DNA of 64,000 bases. Source: Mycobacterium sp. M26 (GTDB taxonomy: Bacteria > Actinomycetota > Actinomycetes > Mycobacteriales > Mycobacteriaceae). Shown here one piece after another: positions 33,255 through 42,033 of this stretch. A program made the translations under genes and the position numbers. The notes under the pieces were generated by a model. That model did not search any database. It was not told the origin of the DNA and was given only the letters and a program-made list of their open reading frames with translations. The stretch spans positions 1,803,468-1,867,467 of the forward strand of contig NZ_LN929907.1 of assembly GCF_001494595.1 (NCBI RefSeq). The letters are read 5' to 3'. Each line of letters begins with the position of its first letter. Position 1 is the stretch's first letter.

Positions 33255-33496
33255 ACGGGTGTTTCAGCGAGGCTGCCCACGACGCGGGCGATGTTGGTCA
33301 CCGAGGCGAAGGTCGACTTCTTCAACGCCTCGTCGGGGAATTCGATATCGAACTCGTCTTCCAGCGCGAGCATGACATTTACCGATGCGTGAGAGGTGAG
33401 TCCCAGCTTGTAGAGGTCCGCGTCGCTGTCGATGCCATGCGGATCGACCGGCATCCGACCATGCGCCGCGAGCACCTCACGGATCCGTTCCTGCAT
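33251..33496 (-). CDS. Amino acid carrier protein (phosphopantetheine-binding)
   Basis: An 81-residue acyl-carrier-like protein. The phosphopantetheine Ser is S35 in LGLTSHASVNV (the usual DSL context is replaced by TSH, as in carriers charged by class II synthetase-like ligases), and LEDEFDIEFPDEAL follows as in ACP helix III. It should be primed by the AcpS-type enzyme at 29534 and loaded with an amino acid by the ligase at 34758. ATG 33496 has an AGGGAGAGGG box just upstream. First gene of the minus-strand operon, divergent from the broken dehydrogenase. Confidence 0.9.
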   Translation of the reverse strand: MQERIREVLAAHGRMPVDPHGIDSDADLYKLGLTSHASVNVMLALEDEFDIEFPDEALKKSTFASVTNIARVVGSLAETPV

Positions 33497-33574
33497 GCGC
33501 CCTCTCCCTGACTCATCGCCGCCGATGTGTTCGCCACACGAATCTCAGCAACATCTTAGCTGCCTGGTAGCGTA

Positions 33575-33594
33575 GGCGCGTAGCAGTACGCGCC
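33575..33594. promoter_or_regulatory. Perfect inverted repeat between divergent carrier-protein and dehydrogenase genes
   Basis: GGCGCGTA-GCAG-TACGCGCC, two perfect 8-bp arms with a 4-bp spacer, lies in the 116-bp divergent spacer. On the minus side a TAAGAT box (33553-33558) is a possible -10 for the carrier-protein operon, and on the plus side TAACAT (33609-33614) for the dehydrogenase. The repeat lies between the two, as expected for an operator controlling both directions. A transcriptional hairpin is the alternative. Confidence 0.5.
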
Positions 33595-33612
33595 GCCGTT
33601 GTCTCAGCTAAC

Positions 33613-34745
33613 ATGAGAGCCCCTATGAACGACCGCCTTCTCGCCCCCGGATCGGCCGCTGCTGCGACCCCCCAGCTATCTGCAGTGATCAAGGTGGCTG
33701 CGGCTGCCGCCGACGATGTCGATCGCAAGGCGCGGTTCCCGTCGGAAGCTGTGGAGTCGCTGAAGGAGGCAAATTTTCTTTCGTGTTCGCTTCCGTCAAA
33801 TTTGGGCGGCGGCTCGGTTCGCATTGCGGAGTTAGCCAGCATCGCCCGCGCGATCGGTGGCGCGTGCAGTTCGGCGGCGATGGTCTTCGCGATGCACCAC
33901 ACCCAGGCCTTGACACTGGCGCACCACGGCGGCACCGGCGAGATCGCTGATCTGACCGCAACCATCGCCGCACAGGAAGCGCTACTGGCCTCGGCGACCA
34001 CCGAGATCTCGGTGACGAGGTCACCCTGGAGAAGAACGCTCCGGTGATCTCGTATGCCGAGTACGCCGACTACATCTGCACCACCGCGCGCCGCAGCCCG
34101 GACAGCCCCGCCAACGACCAGGTGCTCCTGGTGTGCCCGGTGGCAGACACCTCGCTGGAAAAGACCAGCACCTGGGATGTCCTCGGATTCCGCGGCACCT
34201 GCAGCCCCGGCTTCCTGCTGAAGAGCAAGACCTCGTCGAAAAATATTGTGCCGGTTGATTATTCGACGATCTCCGAATACACGATGCTGCCCTCATCGCA
34301 CACGCTGTGGGCCTCGGTGTGGCTGGGTATCGCCGACGCCGCGCTGGGCAAGGCGCGCCAGGTGATGCGCAAGGGCGCCCGGTCGGGGCGCTCGAACCGG
34401 GATGCCGACGCCGTCAAACTGGCCGACCTGACCGGTGTGCACCAGGCGTTCGAGTCGTTGGTGATGCGCGAAGTGCAGCGTTACGACGAATTTCTGCGCT
34501 CGGGCGAAACCGAACCAACGGTCGGTTTTACCATTGCTATGAACAACTTGAAATTGGGCGCCTCCACGGCGGTCGTCGACGTCGTCGTCGGCGCTCTGCA
34601 GCTGATCGGCATCAATGGCTACCGTGAGGACCACGAAGCCTCGATGAGCCGGCTGCTGCGGGATGCGTTCGGCCCGCAGCTGATGGTGTCCAACGACCGG
34701 ATCCGTGCGAACAACGCCCAACTGGCGTTCGTTCACCGCGGATGA
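33613..34745 (+). pseudogene. Acyl-CoA dehydrogenase broken by an out-of-frame deletion
   Basis: Two frames together encode one acyl-CoA dehydrogenase-like protein. Residues up to ATTEI (codons to about 34007) read in the first frame; GDEVTLEKNAPVISY and onward (from 34011) read in the second and continue to 34745. In the family the TE is followed by a G-x-GGD loop and a short strand before DG-x-x-x-L-x-K. That stretch of roughly 15-18 residues is missing at the junction and the frame shifts by one, so a deletion of about 50 bp is likelier than a single-base error. The junction abuts GGTGAC-GAG-GTCACC (34011-34025). Codon use is visibly less GC-rich than in neighbours. Start is ATG 33613 or 33625. 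The intact form would belong to the carrier-protein cluster. Confidence 0.75.
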
Positions 34746-34757
34746 TGAGGGGGGATC

Positions 34758-35714
34758 TTGAGTTCGACCAGTGAGGTTCTGGTCGACCCGTTACAGCGGG
34801 CCAGGCAGCAGTTCAACGCCGAGTTGGTGGCAGCCGGGCTCCTTGTTCCGATGGGGATCGAGGGGCTGTACGGGCGTGGGGGAGAGTTCGAGCGCGTCGT
34901 CGACGGGATCGACGTCGCGGTCCGGCGCGCCGGGCAGGCGGTGCACGGGGCACGCGCCAAGGTGCTGCGGTTCCCGCCGGTGTTCTCCCGGGAGGCCTTC
35001 GAGAAGACCGATTACATCGCGTCGTTCCCGAACCTGACCGGAGCGGTGTCGACCTTCACCGGTGACAACCGCGACCACCGCGCACTGCTGGAGGATCGTG
35101 ATGCCGGCCGGCCGTGGGACGGTCACCTGAACTCCGCCGGCACCATGCTGGTGTCGGCGGCCTGCCACCCCAGCTATTCCACACTGCCCAAAGTGCTGCC
35201 CGAAGGCGGACAGCTGATGGACATCTACGGCTACTGCTTCCGGCACGAGCCGGCCATCGACCCCGCGCGGATGCAGGCGTTCCGGATGCACGAGTTCGTG
35301 ATGGTCGGCTCCGCCGAGCAGGCCGAGAGTCACCGCGATTCCTGGATCGGGCACGGCATGGCGGTACTCGAGGAACTCGGGCTCGACGCGGTGGCGGTCC
35401 CGGCCAACGACCCGTTCTTCGGCCGGGTCGGCAAGATGCTGGCCGCAAACCAGCGCGACGAAGGCCTGAAAACCGAACTGACAGTTCGGCTTTACGGCGA
35501 CCTCGACGACGGCACCGCGATCGTGTCGGCCAACTGCCATCGCGACCACTTCGGTGAAACCTTCGGCCTGCGTACCGCCGAGGGCGACGTCGCGCACAGT
35601 GCCTGCGTCGGGTTCGGTATGGAGCGCATCGCGCTGGCCTTGCTGCGCACCCACGGCCTGCAACCGGACACCTGGCCCTCGGCCGTGCAGACGGCGATGG
35701 GCTGGACCGAGTGA
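34758..35714 (+). CDS. Amino acid:[carrier protein] ligase (class II aaRS-like)
   Basis: A 318-residue truncated seryl-tRNA-synthetase-like catalytic core without a tRNA-binding arm. It activates an amino acid with ATP and transfers it to a carrier protein instead of tRNA. Motif 2 is FRHE (161-164) and motif 3 GFGMER (285-290). C136, E179 and C283 match the Zn ligands described for Bradyrhizobium ligases (C131/E176/C279, from memory), which use small amino acids. The partner is the carrier at 33251-33496. Start is TTG 34758 with GAGGGG 5-6 nt upstream. It overlaps the next hydrolase gene, so the two are co-translated. Confidence 0.9.
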   Translation: MSSTSEVLVDPLQRARQQFNAELVAAGLLVPMGIEGLYGRGGEFERVVDGIDVAVRRAGQAVHGARAKVLRFPPVFSREAFEKTDYIASFPNLTGAVSTFTGDNRDHRALLEDRDAGRPWDGHLNSAGTMLVSAACHPSYSTLPKVLPEGGQLMDIYGYCFRHEPAIDPARMQAFRMHEFVMVGSAEQAESHRDSWIGHGMAVLEELGLDAVAVPANDPFFGRVGKMLAANQRDEGLKTELTVRLYGDLDDGTAIVSANCHRDHFGETFGLRTAEGDVAHSACVGFGMERIALALLRTHGLQPDTWPSAVQTAMGWTE

Positions 35715-37375
35715 TGTCGGACCTGCTGCCCGCGCGCACCCGGCTCGAGGTGGTGGAGCGGCCGACGTGGTTCGGCCCCGCCGAGTCACCGCTGTTCGGC
35801 GTGGCGCATCTGCCCGCCGACCAGAAGGTACGCGGCGCTGTCCTGGTGTGCGGGTCGCTGGGCAAGGACCACGCCGACGCGTTACGGGCCTTGCGACTGC
35901 TCGGCAACGAGCTGGCCGCCCGCGGGCTGCTGGTATTCCGGTTCGACTATCTCGGCAGCGGTGACTCGTCGTTCGACCAGACCCGCCCCGGTGCGGTCGG
36001 TGACTGGCAGGCCAGCATCGGCCACGCCCTGGACTATCTGCGCGCCGCCGGTGTCACCGACATCTCGGCGGTCGCGGTGCGCGCCGGCAGCGTCATCCTC
36101 GACAGCGTCCTGGACCGTTACCCGTCGATCACCCGGGTCGTCTACTGGGACCCGGTCGGCAGCGGCCAGCGCTACCTGCGTGAGCAGACGTCCTTCTTCA
36201 AGATCGCCGTGGGTACCGACGACGTGCCGCCGGGTGTCGTCTCGACGATCGGCGCCCGGTTGGCCCCGGAGGCGGCCAAGGAATTCGCGGCCCTGACCCT
36301 CGGCGCTGACGGCGGTCCGGCCGAGCGGTTGGTGATCACCCGTTCAGAGGGTTACGACAAGAACGTCAAGACGCTTGTCGGCGACGCCGGCACCACCACC
36401 GTGCTGGTCGACGGATTCACCCAATGTGCCCAGCCCTCACGGCTTCTGGTGCCGATCTCGCTTGATGCTGTCGACGCCGCCACCGAGTGGCTCGATCAGC
36501 AGGTCGGCCAGGAGCGCACGCCGGTCACGATGGAGTTCACCGACTCGGCCCGAATTCCGTTCGCCGACGGTGTGGTGGTCGAGCAGATCGAACGGATCAG
36601 CCCCTACGACATGTTCGCCATCCGCACGCTGCCGGAGTCCGGGGCCAGCGACTCGGTGGTGATGTTCTTCACCAACGCCAACAACCCGCACCACGGACCG
36701 AATCGGGAGTGGGTGGAACTGTCGCGCGCGGTGGCGGCCCAGGGCCGGTCGGCGCTGCGCTGGGACCGCCGCGGCGCGGGGGAGAGCACCACCCCCGGGC
36801 GCGTCGAAGAGGTGTACGTCTATTCCGAGGACGGCGCCCAGGATGCGCTGGCCGCCACCGACTATGCCCGCCGCGGAGCCGCACGGGTCCAGTTCGCCGG
36901 GGTGTGCTCGGGCAGCTGGTATGCCGCCTATGGCGCCCGCCAACTCGGCGCCGACTCGGTGGTGTTCGTCAACACCCTGCTGTGGTCGTGGCGGATCAAG
37001 AAGGTGCTGCGGGCCCGCACCATGCCCGGCGACGACGACGAAATCGATTGGGAGCAGACGCCGCGGGCCCGGCTGCGCAGGCAGGTGCAGAATCTGCTGC
37101 CGACGCAGTGCTGGCGGGCGCTGGGCCGCACCGGTGTGGTGCAGGCGCCCGAGGTGGTGCTCGCGGCGCTGGCCCGGCGTGGGGTGGCCGCCACCGTGAT
37201 CCTGTGCCCGCACGACACCAAACTGTTCGTCGCCAACAAGGGCCTGCAGGCGCTGCGCCGGTTGCGGTCGGCCGCCGCACCGCCCGAATTGGTGGAGGTG
37301 CCCAATGGCGACCACGCCGCCTATCACCAGAGCATCCTGGCCGCGCTGCGCCGGGCCGTGCTCAACTTCCGCTAG
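35711..37375 (+). CDS. Tandem alpha/beta-hydrolase protein, second domain with Cys nucleophile position
   Basis: A 554-residue protein made of two alpha/beta-hydrolase domains. Domain 1 (about 1-265; AVLVCGSLGKDH, FRFDYLGSGDS) has lost the G-x-S-x-G elbow (AVAVRAGSVIL). Domain 2 (about 275-554; LRWDRRGAGES) has an elbow GVCSGS with Cys about 398 at the nucleophile position, a possible acid in CPHDTK and His in NGDHAAYHQ. It resembles exosortase-associated hydrolase pairs in general form. Coupled by overlap to the carrier-protein ligase (GTG 35711 or ATG 35714), it is a candidate thioesterase or transferase releasing the aminoacyl group. That role is inference. Confidence 0.78.
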   Translation: MMSDLLPARTRLEVVERPTWFGPAESPLFGVAHLPADQKVRGAVLVCGSLGKDHADALRALRLLGNELAARGLLVFRFDYLGSGDSSFDQTRPGAVGDWQASIGHALDYLRAAGVTDISAVAVRAGSVILDSVLDRYPSITRVVYWDPVGSGQRYLREQTSFFKIAVGTDDVPPGVVSTIGARLAPEAAKEFAALTLGADGGPAERLVITRSEGYDKNVKTLVGDAGTTTVLVDGFTQCAQPSRLLVPISLDAVDAATEWLDQQVGQERTPVTMEFTDSARIPFADGVVVEQIERISPYDMFAIRTLPESGASDSVVMFFTNANNPHHGPNREWVELSRAVAAQGRSALRWDRRGAGESTTPGRVEEVYVYSEDGAQDALAATDYARRGAARVQFAGVCSGSWYAAYGARQLGADSVVFVNTLLWSWRIKKVLRARTMPGDDDEIDWEQTPRARLRRQVQNLLPTQCWRALGRTGVVQAPEVVLAALARRGVAATVILCPHDTKLFVANKGLQALRRLRSAAAPPELVEVPNGDHAAYHQSILAALRRAVLNFR

Positions 37376-37391
37376 CCGGGGCGCGGGCCAC

Positions 37392-37397
37392 TACAGT
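37392..37397 (+). promoter_or_regulatory. -10 box of a probable leaderless upp transcript
   Basis: TACAGT ends 8 bp before the upp ATG at 37406. No Shine-Dalgarno sequence lies between, and no good -35 is evident. Confidence 0.4.
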
Positions 37398-37405
37398 CTC
37401 AGCGC

Positions 37406-38029
37406 ATGGATGTGTGTGTCGTCAACCACCCACTGGCCGCTGCCCGGCTGAGCACGCTGCGCGATGAGCGCACCGACAACGCGGGGTTTCGTGCCGCCTT
37501 GCGCGACCTGACCCACATGCTGGTCTACGAGGCCACCCGGGATGCGCCGTGCGAGGAGATCAGCGTCAAGACCCCGCTGGCCGACACCATCGGAAGCCGG
37601 CTGGCCCGACCGCCGCTGTTGGTCCCGGTCCTGCGGGCCGGGCTGGGCATGGTCGACCAGGCGCACGCGCTGATCCCGGAGGCCAAGGTCGGCTTCGTCG
37701 GTGTCGCGCGGGACGAAACCACCCACCAGCCAACGCCGTACCTGGAGTCGCTGCCCGACGATCTGAGCACCCAGCCGGTGATGGTGCTCGACCCGATGCT
37801 GGCCACCGGCGGGTCGATGGCCTACACCATCGGTCTGCTGCACAGCCGCGGCGCGGTCGACATCACCGTGGTGTGCGTGGTGTGCGCACCGGATGGCATT
37901 GCGGCGCTGAAGAAGGCGGCACCCGAGGCCCGGCTGTTCACCGCCGCGATCGATGACGGGCTCAACGACGTCGCCTACATCGTGCCGGGACTCGGCGACG
38001 CCGGCGACCGTCAGTTCGGGCCGCGCTGA
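37406..38029 (+). CDS. upp: Uracil phosphoribosyltransferase
   Basis: A 207-residue salvage enzyme making UMP from uracil and PRPP. The PRPP-binding motif DPMLATGGS (129-137) and the C-terminal uracil-binding segment [14 protein letters not shown] are intact. Normal length. It converges directly with the phosphomannomutase gene, with no spacer. Marks the return to the conserved backbone after the accessory block. Confidence 0.96.
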   Translation: MDVCVVNHPLAAARLSTLRDERTDNAGFRAALRDLTHMLVYEATRDAPCEEISVKTPLADTIGSRLARPPLLVPVLRAGLGMVDQAHALIPEAKVGFVGVARDETTHQPTPYLESLPDDLSTQPVMVLDPMLATGGSMAYTIGLLHSRGAVDITVVCVVCAPDGIAALKKAAPEARLFTAAIDDGLNDVAYIVPGLGDAGDRQFGPR

Positions 38030-39643
38030 CTACCAACGGCCGGCAGCGTCGAGCAGCTGATCCTGGACCGCGGCGGCCTGTCGTCGCGCCGTGGCCAGGT
38101 CGTCGGTGACGCTGCGGCGAACTTCGCTGTAGCACTTGAGCTTCGGTTCGGTTCCCGACGGGCGGATCACCACCCGCACCGAGGTCTGGTCGTCACCGCC
38201 GGACAGAATCAGGGCGTCGGTGCGCTGCTGACCGCGGGCCTGCAGAAGATCGGTCACCGCGACGGGAAAGCCCGCCAGTGCGGTCGGCGGTTCGGCGCGC
38301 AGTCGCACCATGATCGCCGCGGCCTCGGCCGGGTCCGCCACCCGCCGCGAGAGTGCCGCGGTGGTGTGGACACCGTGGCGTAGCGCCAGCCGGTCTAGCT
38401 CGTCCGGTACTGAAAGGCCCTGTCCGGCAAGGTTTGCCACCAGATCACACGCCAGTACCGCGGCGCTGATTCCATCCTTGTCGCGCACGGCGGCGGGGTC
38501 CACGCAGTGGCCGATGGCCTCTTCGTAGGCGTAGACCAGGTGGGTGCCGGGTGTCGTCGTATCGGCTCGGGCCAGCCACTTGAACCCGGTGAGGGTCTGC
38601 ACGTGGTGGGCGCCGCAATCGGCGGCGATCGCCGCCAGCAGTTGGGACGACACCACGCTGCTGGCCACCACGCTGCTCGTTGCCTGGCCCTCGGGAAGCA
38701 TGGCGAGGATGTAATCGCCCAGAAGCCAACCGGTTTCGTCACCGCTGAGCATCCGCCAGCCCTCTAATGTGGGGATTCCCATGGCGCATCGGTCGGCGTC
38801 GGGATCCAGTGCGATCGCGATGTCGGCGCCGACCTCGGCGGCCAGCCGCAGCAGGGCGTCGGTGGCACCGGGCTCCTCGGGGTTGGGAAAGGCCACCGTC
38901 GGGAAGTCCGGGTCAGGCGTGAACTGGCTGTCGACAGTGTGCACGTCGTCGAATCCGGCCAGCCGCAGGGCTCGCAGCGCCAGCTCGCCGCCGACGCCGT
39001 GCAGGGCGGTCAAGGCCACCCGCACCGAACCCGTCGACCGCCGTACCCCGGCTGCGCGGGCCACGTAGTCGTCGACGAGGTCGGTTCCTGCCGGGGTGAC
39101 GGGTTCTCGGGGGATCTCGTCGGCGGGCGGTGCGGTGGCGATCGCGGCCTCGATGGCGCGGTCGGTCGGCGAGATGATCTGCATGCCGCCGTCGAAGTAC
39201 ACCTTGAAGCCGTTGTCCGCCGCCGGATTGTGCGAGGCGGTGATCTGCACGCCCGCGGCGGCTCCCAGTGCCCGCACCGCGTAGGCCACCACCGGTGTCG
39301 GGACGGGATGAGGGAAAGCGACCACCGAAAAGCCCTGGGCGGCAAGCACTTCAGCGGTTGCCACGGCGAACGCCTGCGAACCGTGCCGGGCGTCTCTGCC
39401 CACCACGACCGTCGACCCGCCCAGGCAGCGGTCCCGCAGTACCGCGGCCACGGCCCAGCTGGCGCGGGTCACCGTCGCCACGTTCATCGCATCCGGACCG
39501 CCGCGCACCGGACCGCGCAGGCCGGCGGTGCCGAACGTCAGCGGACGGGCGAACCGGGCGGCCAGTTCGTCGGCGTCGCAGGCGGCCAGCTCGGCGGCCG
39601 TGACCGGGTCGGGATCGTGGGCGATCCATTCCTCGGGGGTCAC
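38030..39643 (-). CDS. pmmB: Phosphomannomutase/phosphoglucomutase PmmB
   Basis: A 537-residue alpha-D-phosphohexomutase that moves phosphate between C6 and C1 of a hexose or pentose via a phospho-Ser. The phospho-serine loop ASHNPAADNG (Ser about 137), metal loop DPDADR (280-285) and C-terminal phosphate loop RPSGTEPKLK are present. GTG 39643 gives the length close to Rv3308; the frame extends to 39760 only within the MarR gene. It overlaps the MarR stop by GTGA. It may also feed sugar nucleotides to the polysaccharide locus. Confidence 0.93.
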   Translation of the reverse strand: MTPEEWIAHDPDPVTAAELAACDADELAARFARPLTFGTAGLRGPVRGGPDAMNVATVTRASWAVAAVLRDRCLGGSTVVVGRDARHGSQAFAVATAEVLAAQGFSVVAFPHPVPTPVVAYAVRALGAAAGVQITASHNPAADNGFKVYFDGGMQIISPTDRAIEAAIATAPPADEIPREPVTPAGTDLVDDYVARAAGVRRSTGSVRVALTALHGVGGELALRALRLAGFDDVHTVDSQFTPDPDFPTVAFPNPEEPGATDALLRLAAEVGADIAIALDPDADRCAMGIPTLEGWRMLSGDETGWLLGDYILAMLPEGQATSSVVASSVVSSQLLAAIAADCGAHHVQTLTGFKWLARADTTTPGTHLVYAYEEAIGHCVDPAAVRDKDGISAAVLACDLVANLAGQGLSVPDELDRLALRHGVHTTAALSRRVADPAEAAAIMVRLRAEPPTALAGFPVAVTDLLQARGQQRTDALILSGGDDQTSVRVVIRPSGTEPKLKCYSEVRRSVTDDLATARRQAAAVQDQLLDAAGRW

Positions 39644-40092
39644 GCCGTCGATTGTGCCCCGTGCTCGGCGTCGGCCAGCTTGCGCAGTACCGGTGCGGTG
39701 AGCATGAGCAGGTTGAACTCGAGGTCGGTGAGGTGCTCGCGCATGGCGTCGAACAGCCATGCGTCGCGTTGGGCGCGGTCGTGGAGCAGCAGGTCCAGCC
39801 CAGCCGGGGTGAGCTCGATCAACTGGCGGCGCCGGTCATTGTCGTCGGGTCGACGGGAGATCAGCCCGCGGGATTCCAGTTCGTTGATGCTGTCGGTCAG
39901 CGACTGCACCCGCACCTGCAGGCGGGCAGCCACCTCGGCCGGCGTGGTGGTCCCGGCACGGTTGACGTCGCCGAGCAGCTCCAGCTGGCTCAGCGTCAGG
40001 CCGTTATCGGGTCGGTGCCGGCGCAGCTGGCGCGCCAGCGCCATCATGGCTTCCCGCAGCTCAGTGGCGGGGGCGGCGACGTTTTCAGTCAT
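39640..40092 (-). CDS. MarR family transcriptional regulator
   Basis: A 150-residue winged-helix regulator: LTLSQLELLGDVNRAGTTTPAEVAARLQVRVQSL forms the recognition region (about 32-68), and the wing RRPDDNDRRRQLIELT follows near 80. Start ATG 40092 (MTENVAAPAT) sits 7 bp after a TATAAC box on the minus strand, suggesting a leaderless transcript; the frame upstream of it is not coding. It is divergent from the AbrB-type membrane protein, and palindromes in the shared spacer make self- and neighbour regulation likely. Confidence 0.9.
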   Translation of the reverse strand: MTENVAAPATELREAMMALARQLRRHRPDNGLTLSQLELLGDVNRAGTTTPAEVAARLQVRVQSLTDSINELESRGLISRRPDDNDRRRQLIELTPAGLDLLLHDRAQRDAWLFDAMREHLTDLEFNLLMLTAPVLRKLADAEHGAQSTA

Positions 40093-40179
40093 ATAACAAG
40101 TTATACCTTGGTATCTAGCTATCTGAACGTTGGAACACGCAGTTGATACTGAGCAGAAAGCAAGTCTATACTTAGCAAT
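40092..40179. promoter_or_regulatory. MarR operator region and strong divergent promoter
   Basis: Perfect inverted repeats TATAAC-AA-GTTATA (40092-40105) and ATACC-TT-GGTAT (40103-40114), plus AAGT-CTAT-ACTT (40162-40173), share an AAGT/TATAC core. On the plus strand TTGATA (40143-40148) and TATACT (40167-40172) are separated by 18 bp, near-consensus for the housekeeping sigma factor, with ATG 40180 only 7 bp beyond. On the minus strand TATAAC (40105-40100) lies 7 bp from the MarR ATG. The repeats overlap both -10 boxes, so MarR binding should repress both genes. Confidence 0.65.
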
Positions 40180-41292
40180 ATGAGATGGGTTTTGCTGGTT
40201 CTCGTGACAATCGGAGTCACCGTGCCGCTGGACCTGCTCGGTGTTCCGTCGGCGGCGTTGTTCGCCGCCTTGCTGGTCGGTGTGGCCCTGGCGATTGCTC
40301 GCCTGGCCCCGACCGCCGTACCGCGCAGAGCCGGCCTGGCCGCACAGGGCGTCCTCGGGGTGTACATCGGCACGATGGTGCATTCCGACGCGCTCGGAGC
40401 GCTCGGATCGGACTGGCCCGTCGTCCTCGCCGTCAGTGCGGTGACCCTGCTGCTGAGCATCGGGGCCGGGATGTTGCTGGGCATGCGCCGCGACGTCAGC
40501 GCGCTCACCGGGTCACTGGCGCTGGTGGCCGGCGGCGCGTCCGGCCTGGTCGCTATCGCCCGTGAACTCGGCGGAGACGATCGGATCGTCGCGGTGGTGC
40601 AGTACCTGCGGGTGGCCGTTATCACCGCGGCCATGCCGGTCGTCGTCACCCTCGTGTTCCACGCCGAGCGCTCAGCGGCGGCTGCTCCCGCCACCGACCT
40701 GCATCCCGCACCGTGGTACGTCAGCCTCGCGATGCTGGCCGCGCTGGCGCTCGTGGGATCGGTCGCCGGACGGCTCATCCGATTGCCGGGCGCCGGCCTG
40801 CTCGGCCCGATGGCCCTGACGATCGTCCTCGAACTGACCGGGCTGTCCTTCGGACTCGCCGTGCCCGATCTGTTGGTCACGGTGTCCTACATGCTGATCG
40901 GGTGGCAGGCCGGGGTGGCGTTCACCCGCGAGTCACTGCGGGCGATCGAACGGCTGCTGCCCGCCGCTCTCGGATTGATCATGCTGCTCAACGTCGCCAC
41001 CGCCGGATTGGGTGTGGTGCTGGCCAAGCTCACCGGGGTCAGCATGCTCGACGGCTACCTGGCCACCAGCCCGGGCGGCATCTACGCCGTGCTCGCCACC
41101 GCGGTGGAGACCGGGTCCAACGTCACCTTCATCATCGCCGTGCAGGTCGTGCGGATCCTGCTCATGCTGTTCGCGGCGCCGATGATGGCGCGCGGCTACG
41201 CCCGCTGGACTCAGAGGCGGGCCAGCACCGAGGCCAGCAGCGAGCCCATCCTGCTCGCCGAGGCCCGGCCGGCGGCCAGCACCTCGGCGTGA
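40180..41292 (+). CDS. AbrB-family (Gneg_AbrB_dup) membrane protein, putative transporter
   Basis: A 370-residue membrane protein with about ten helices in two similar halves, matching the duplicated AbrB/ammonia-monooxygenase-named family (database names are misleading; it is not a regulator or an oxygenase). [11 protein letters not shown] and [23 protein letters not shown] are typical. The substrate is unknown; control by the divergent MarR protein suggests export or import linked to a small effector. Leaderless start. Its last 82 bp overlap the convergent deoD gene. Confidence 0.83.
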   Translation: MRWVLLVLVTIGVTVPLDLLGVPSAALFAALLVGVALAIARLAPTAVPRRAGLAAQGVLGVYIGTMVHSDALGALGSDWPVVLAVSAVTLLLSIGAGMLLGMRRDVSALTGSLALVAGGASGLVAIARELGGDDRIVAVVQYLRVAVITAAMPVVVTLVFHAERSAAAAPATDLHPAPWYVSLAMLAALALVGSVAGRLIRLPGAGLLGPMALTIVLELTGLSFGLAVPDLLVTVSYMLIGWQAGVAFTRESLRAIERLLPAALGLIMLLNVATAGLGVVLAKLTGVSMLDGYLATSPGGIYAVLATAVETGSNVTFIIAVQVVRILLMLFAAPMMARGYARWTQRRASTEASSEPILLAEARPAASTSA

Positions 41293-41996
41293 CTCAGCGG
41301 CTCGCCGGTCATACCGGCGGCCAGGTTCGTCACAAGCGACAGCCCCAGCACCTCGGCGCCCACGGACCGGGCCGCGATCGTCTCGTGCACCGTGGACATC
41401 CCCACCAGGTCGGCGCCCAGCGTGCGCAGCATCCGGATCTCGGCAGGCGTCTCGTAATGCGGACCCGGCAGGCCCGCATACACCCCTTCGGCCAGGGTCG
41501 GGTCGACCGCCCGGGCCAGCGTCCGCAACCGCGGCGAATAGGCATCGACGAGGTCGACGAACTGCGCGCCCACCAGCGGTGAGCGCGCCGTCAGATTGAG
41601 GTGGTCGCTGATCAGCACCGGCTGGCCCACCTGAAACTCCTGCCGCAAACCACCGGCGGCGTTGGTGAGCACCACGACCTCGGCGCCCGCCGCCCGTGCG
41701 GTGCGCACCGGATGCACCACGTCACTGAGCTCGTGGCCTTCGTAGGCGTGGATGCGGCCGAGAAACACCAGCACGTTGTGAGAGCCGATCGGGATCGACA
41801 GCACCCGGCCGCGGTGGCCGAGTGCGGACGGCGGAATGAACCCGGGCAGCCCCGACATCGGGACCTCGGCGGCCGGCCTGCCCAGCGCCTCGGCGGCCGG
41901 AGCCCAGCCCGAGCCCAGGATGACGGCGACGTCGTGGCGCGCCACTCCGGTGCGCTCGACGATCACCGATGCGGCGTGCTCGGCGTCAGGACTCAC
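41211..41996 (-). CDS. deoD: Purine nucleoside phosphorylase
   Basis: A 261-residue trimeric-type purine nucleoside phosphorylase: ILGSGWAP phosphate loop near 27-34, RIHAYEGH near 81-88, LTNAAGGL near 110-117, [12 protein letters not shown] near 180-191 and SLVTNLAAG near 225. It splits (deoxy)inosine or guanosine to base and pentose-1-phosphate, connecting with Add. GTG 41996 has a TAGGCT box 8 bp upstream. Corresponds to Rv3307 by position. Confidence 0.94.
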   Translation of the reverse strand: MSPDAEHAASVIVERTGVARHDVAVILGSGWAPAAEALGRPAAEVPMSGLPGFIPPSALGHRGRVLSIPIGSHNVLVFLGRIHAYEGHELSDVVHPVRTARAAGAEVVVLTNAAGGLRQEFQVGQPVLISDHLNLTARSPLVGAQFVDLVDAYSPRLRTLARAVDPTLAEGVYAGLPGPHYETPAEIRMLRTLGADLVGMSTVHETIAARSVGAEVLGLSLVTNLAAGMTGEPLSHAEVLAAGRASASRMGSLLASVLARL

Positions 41997-42033
41997 AGCC
42001 TGCGAGCCTAGCCCGCAATGAGATACTGCGGGG
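41997..42033. promoter_or_regulatory. 37-bp bidirectional promoter (deoD / amiB1)
   Basis: On the minus strand TAGGCT (42005-42010) lies 8 bp from the deoD GTG. On the plus strand GATACT (42022-42027) lies 6 bp from the amiB1 ATG. No ribosome-binding sequences are present; leaderless starts in both directions are predicted. Confidence 0.45.

Noticed and set aside
38939..40096. Plus-strand 385-codon frame opposite pmmB and marR
   Set aside because: Crosses two well-supported minus-strand genes and has no domain.
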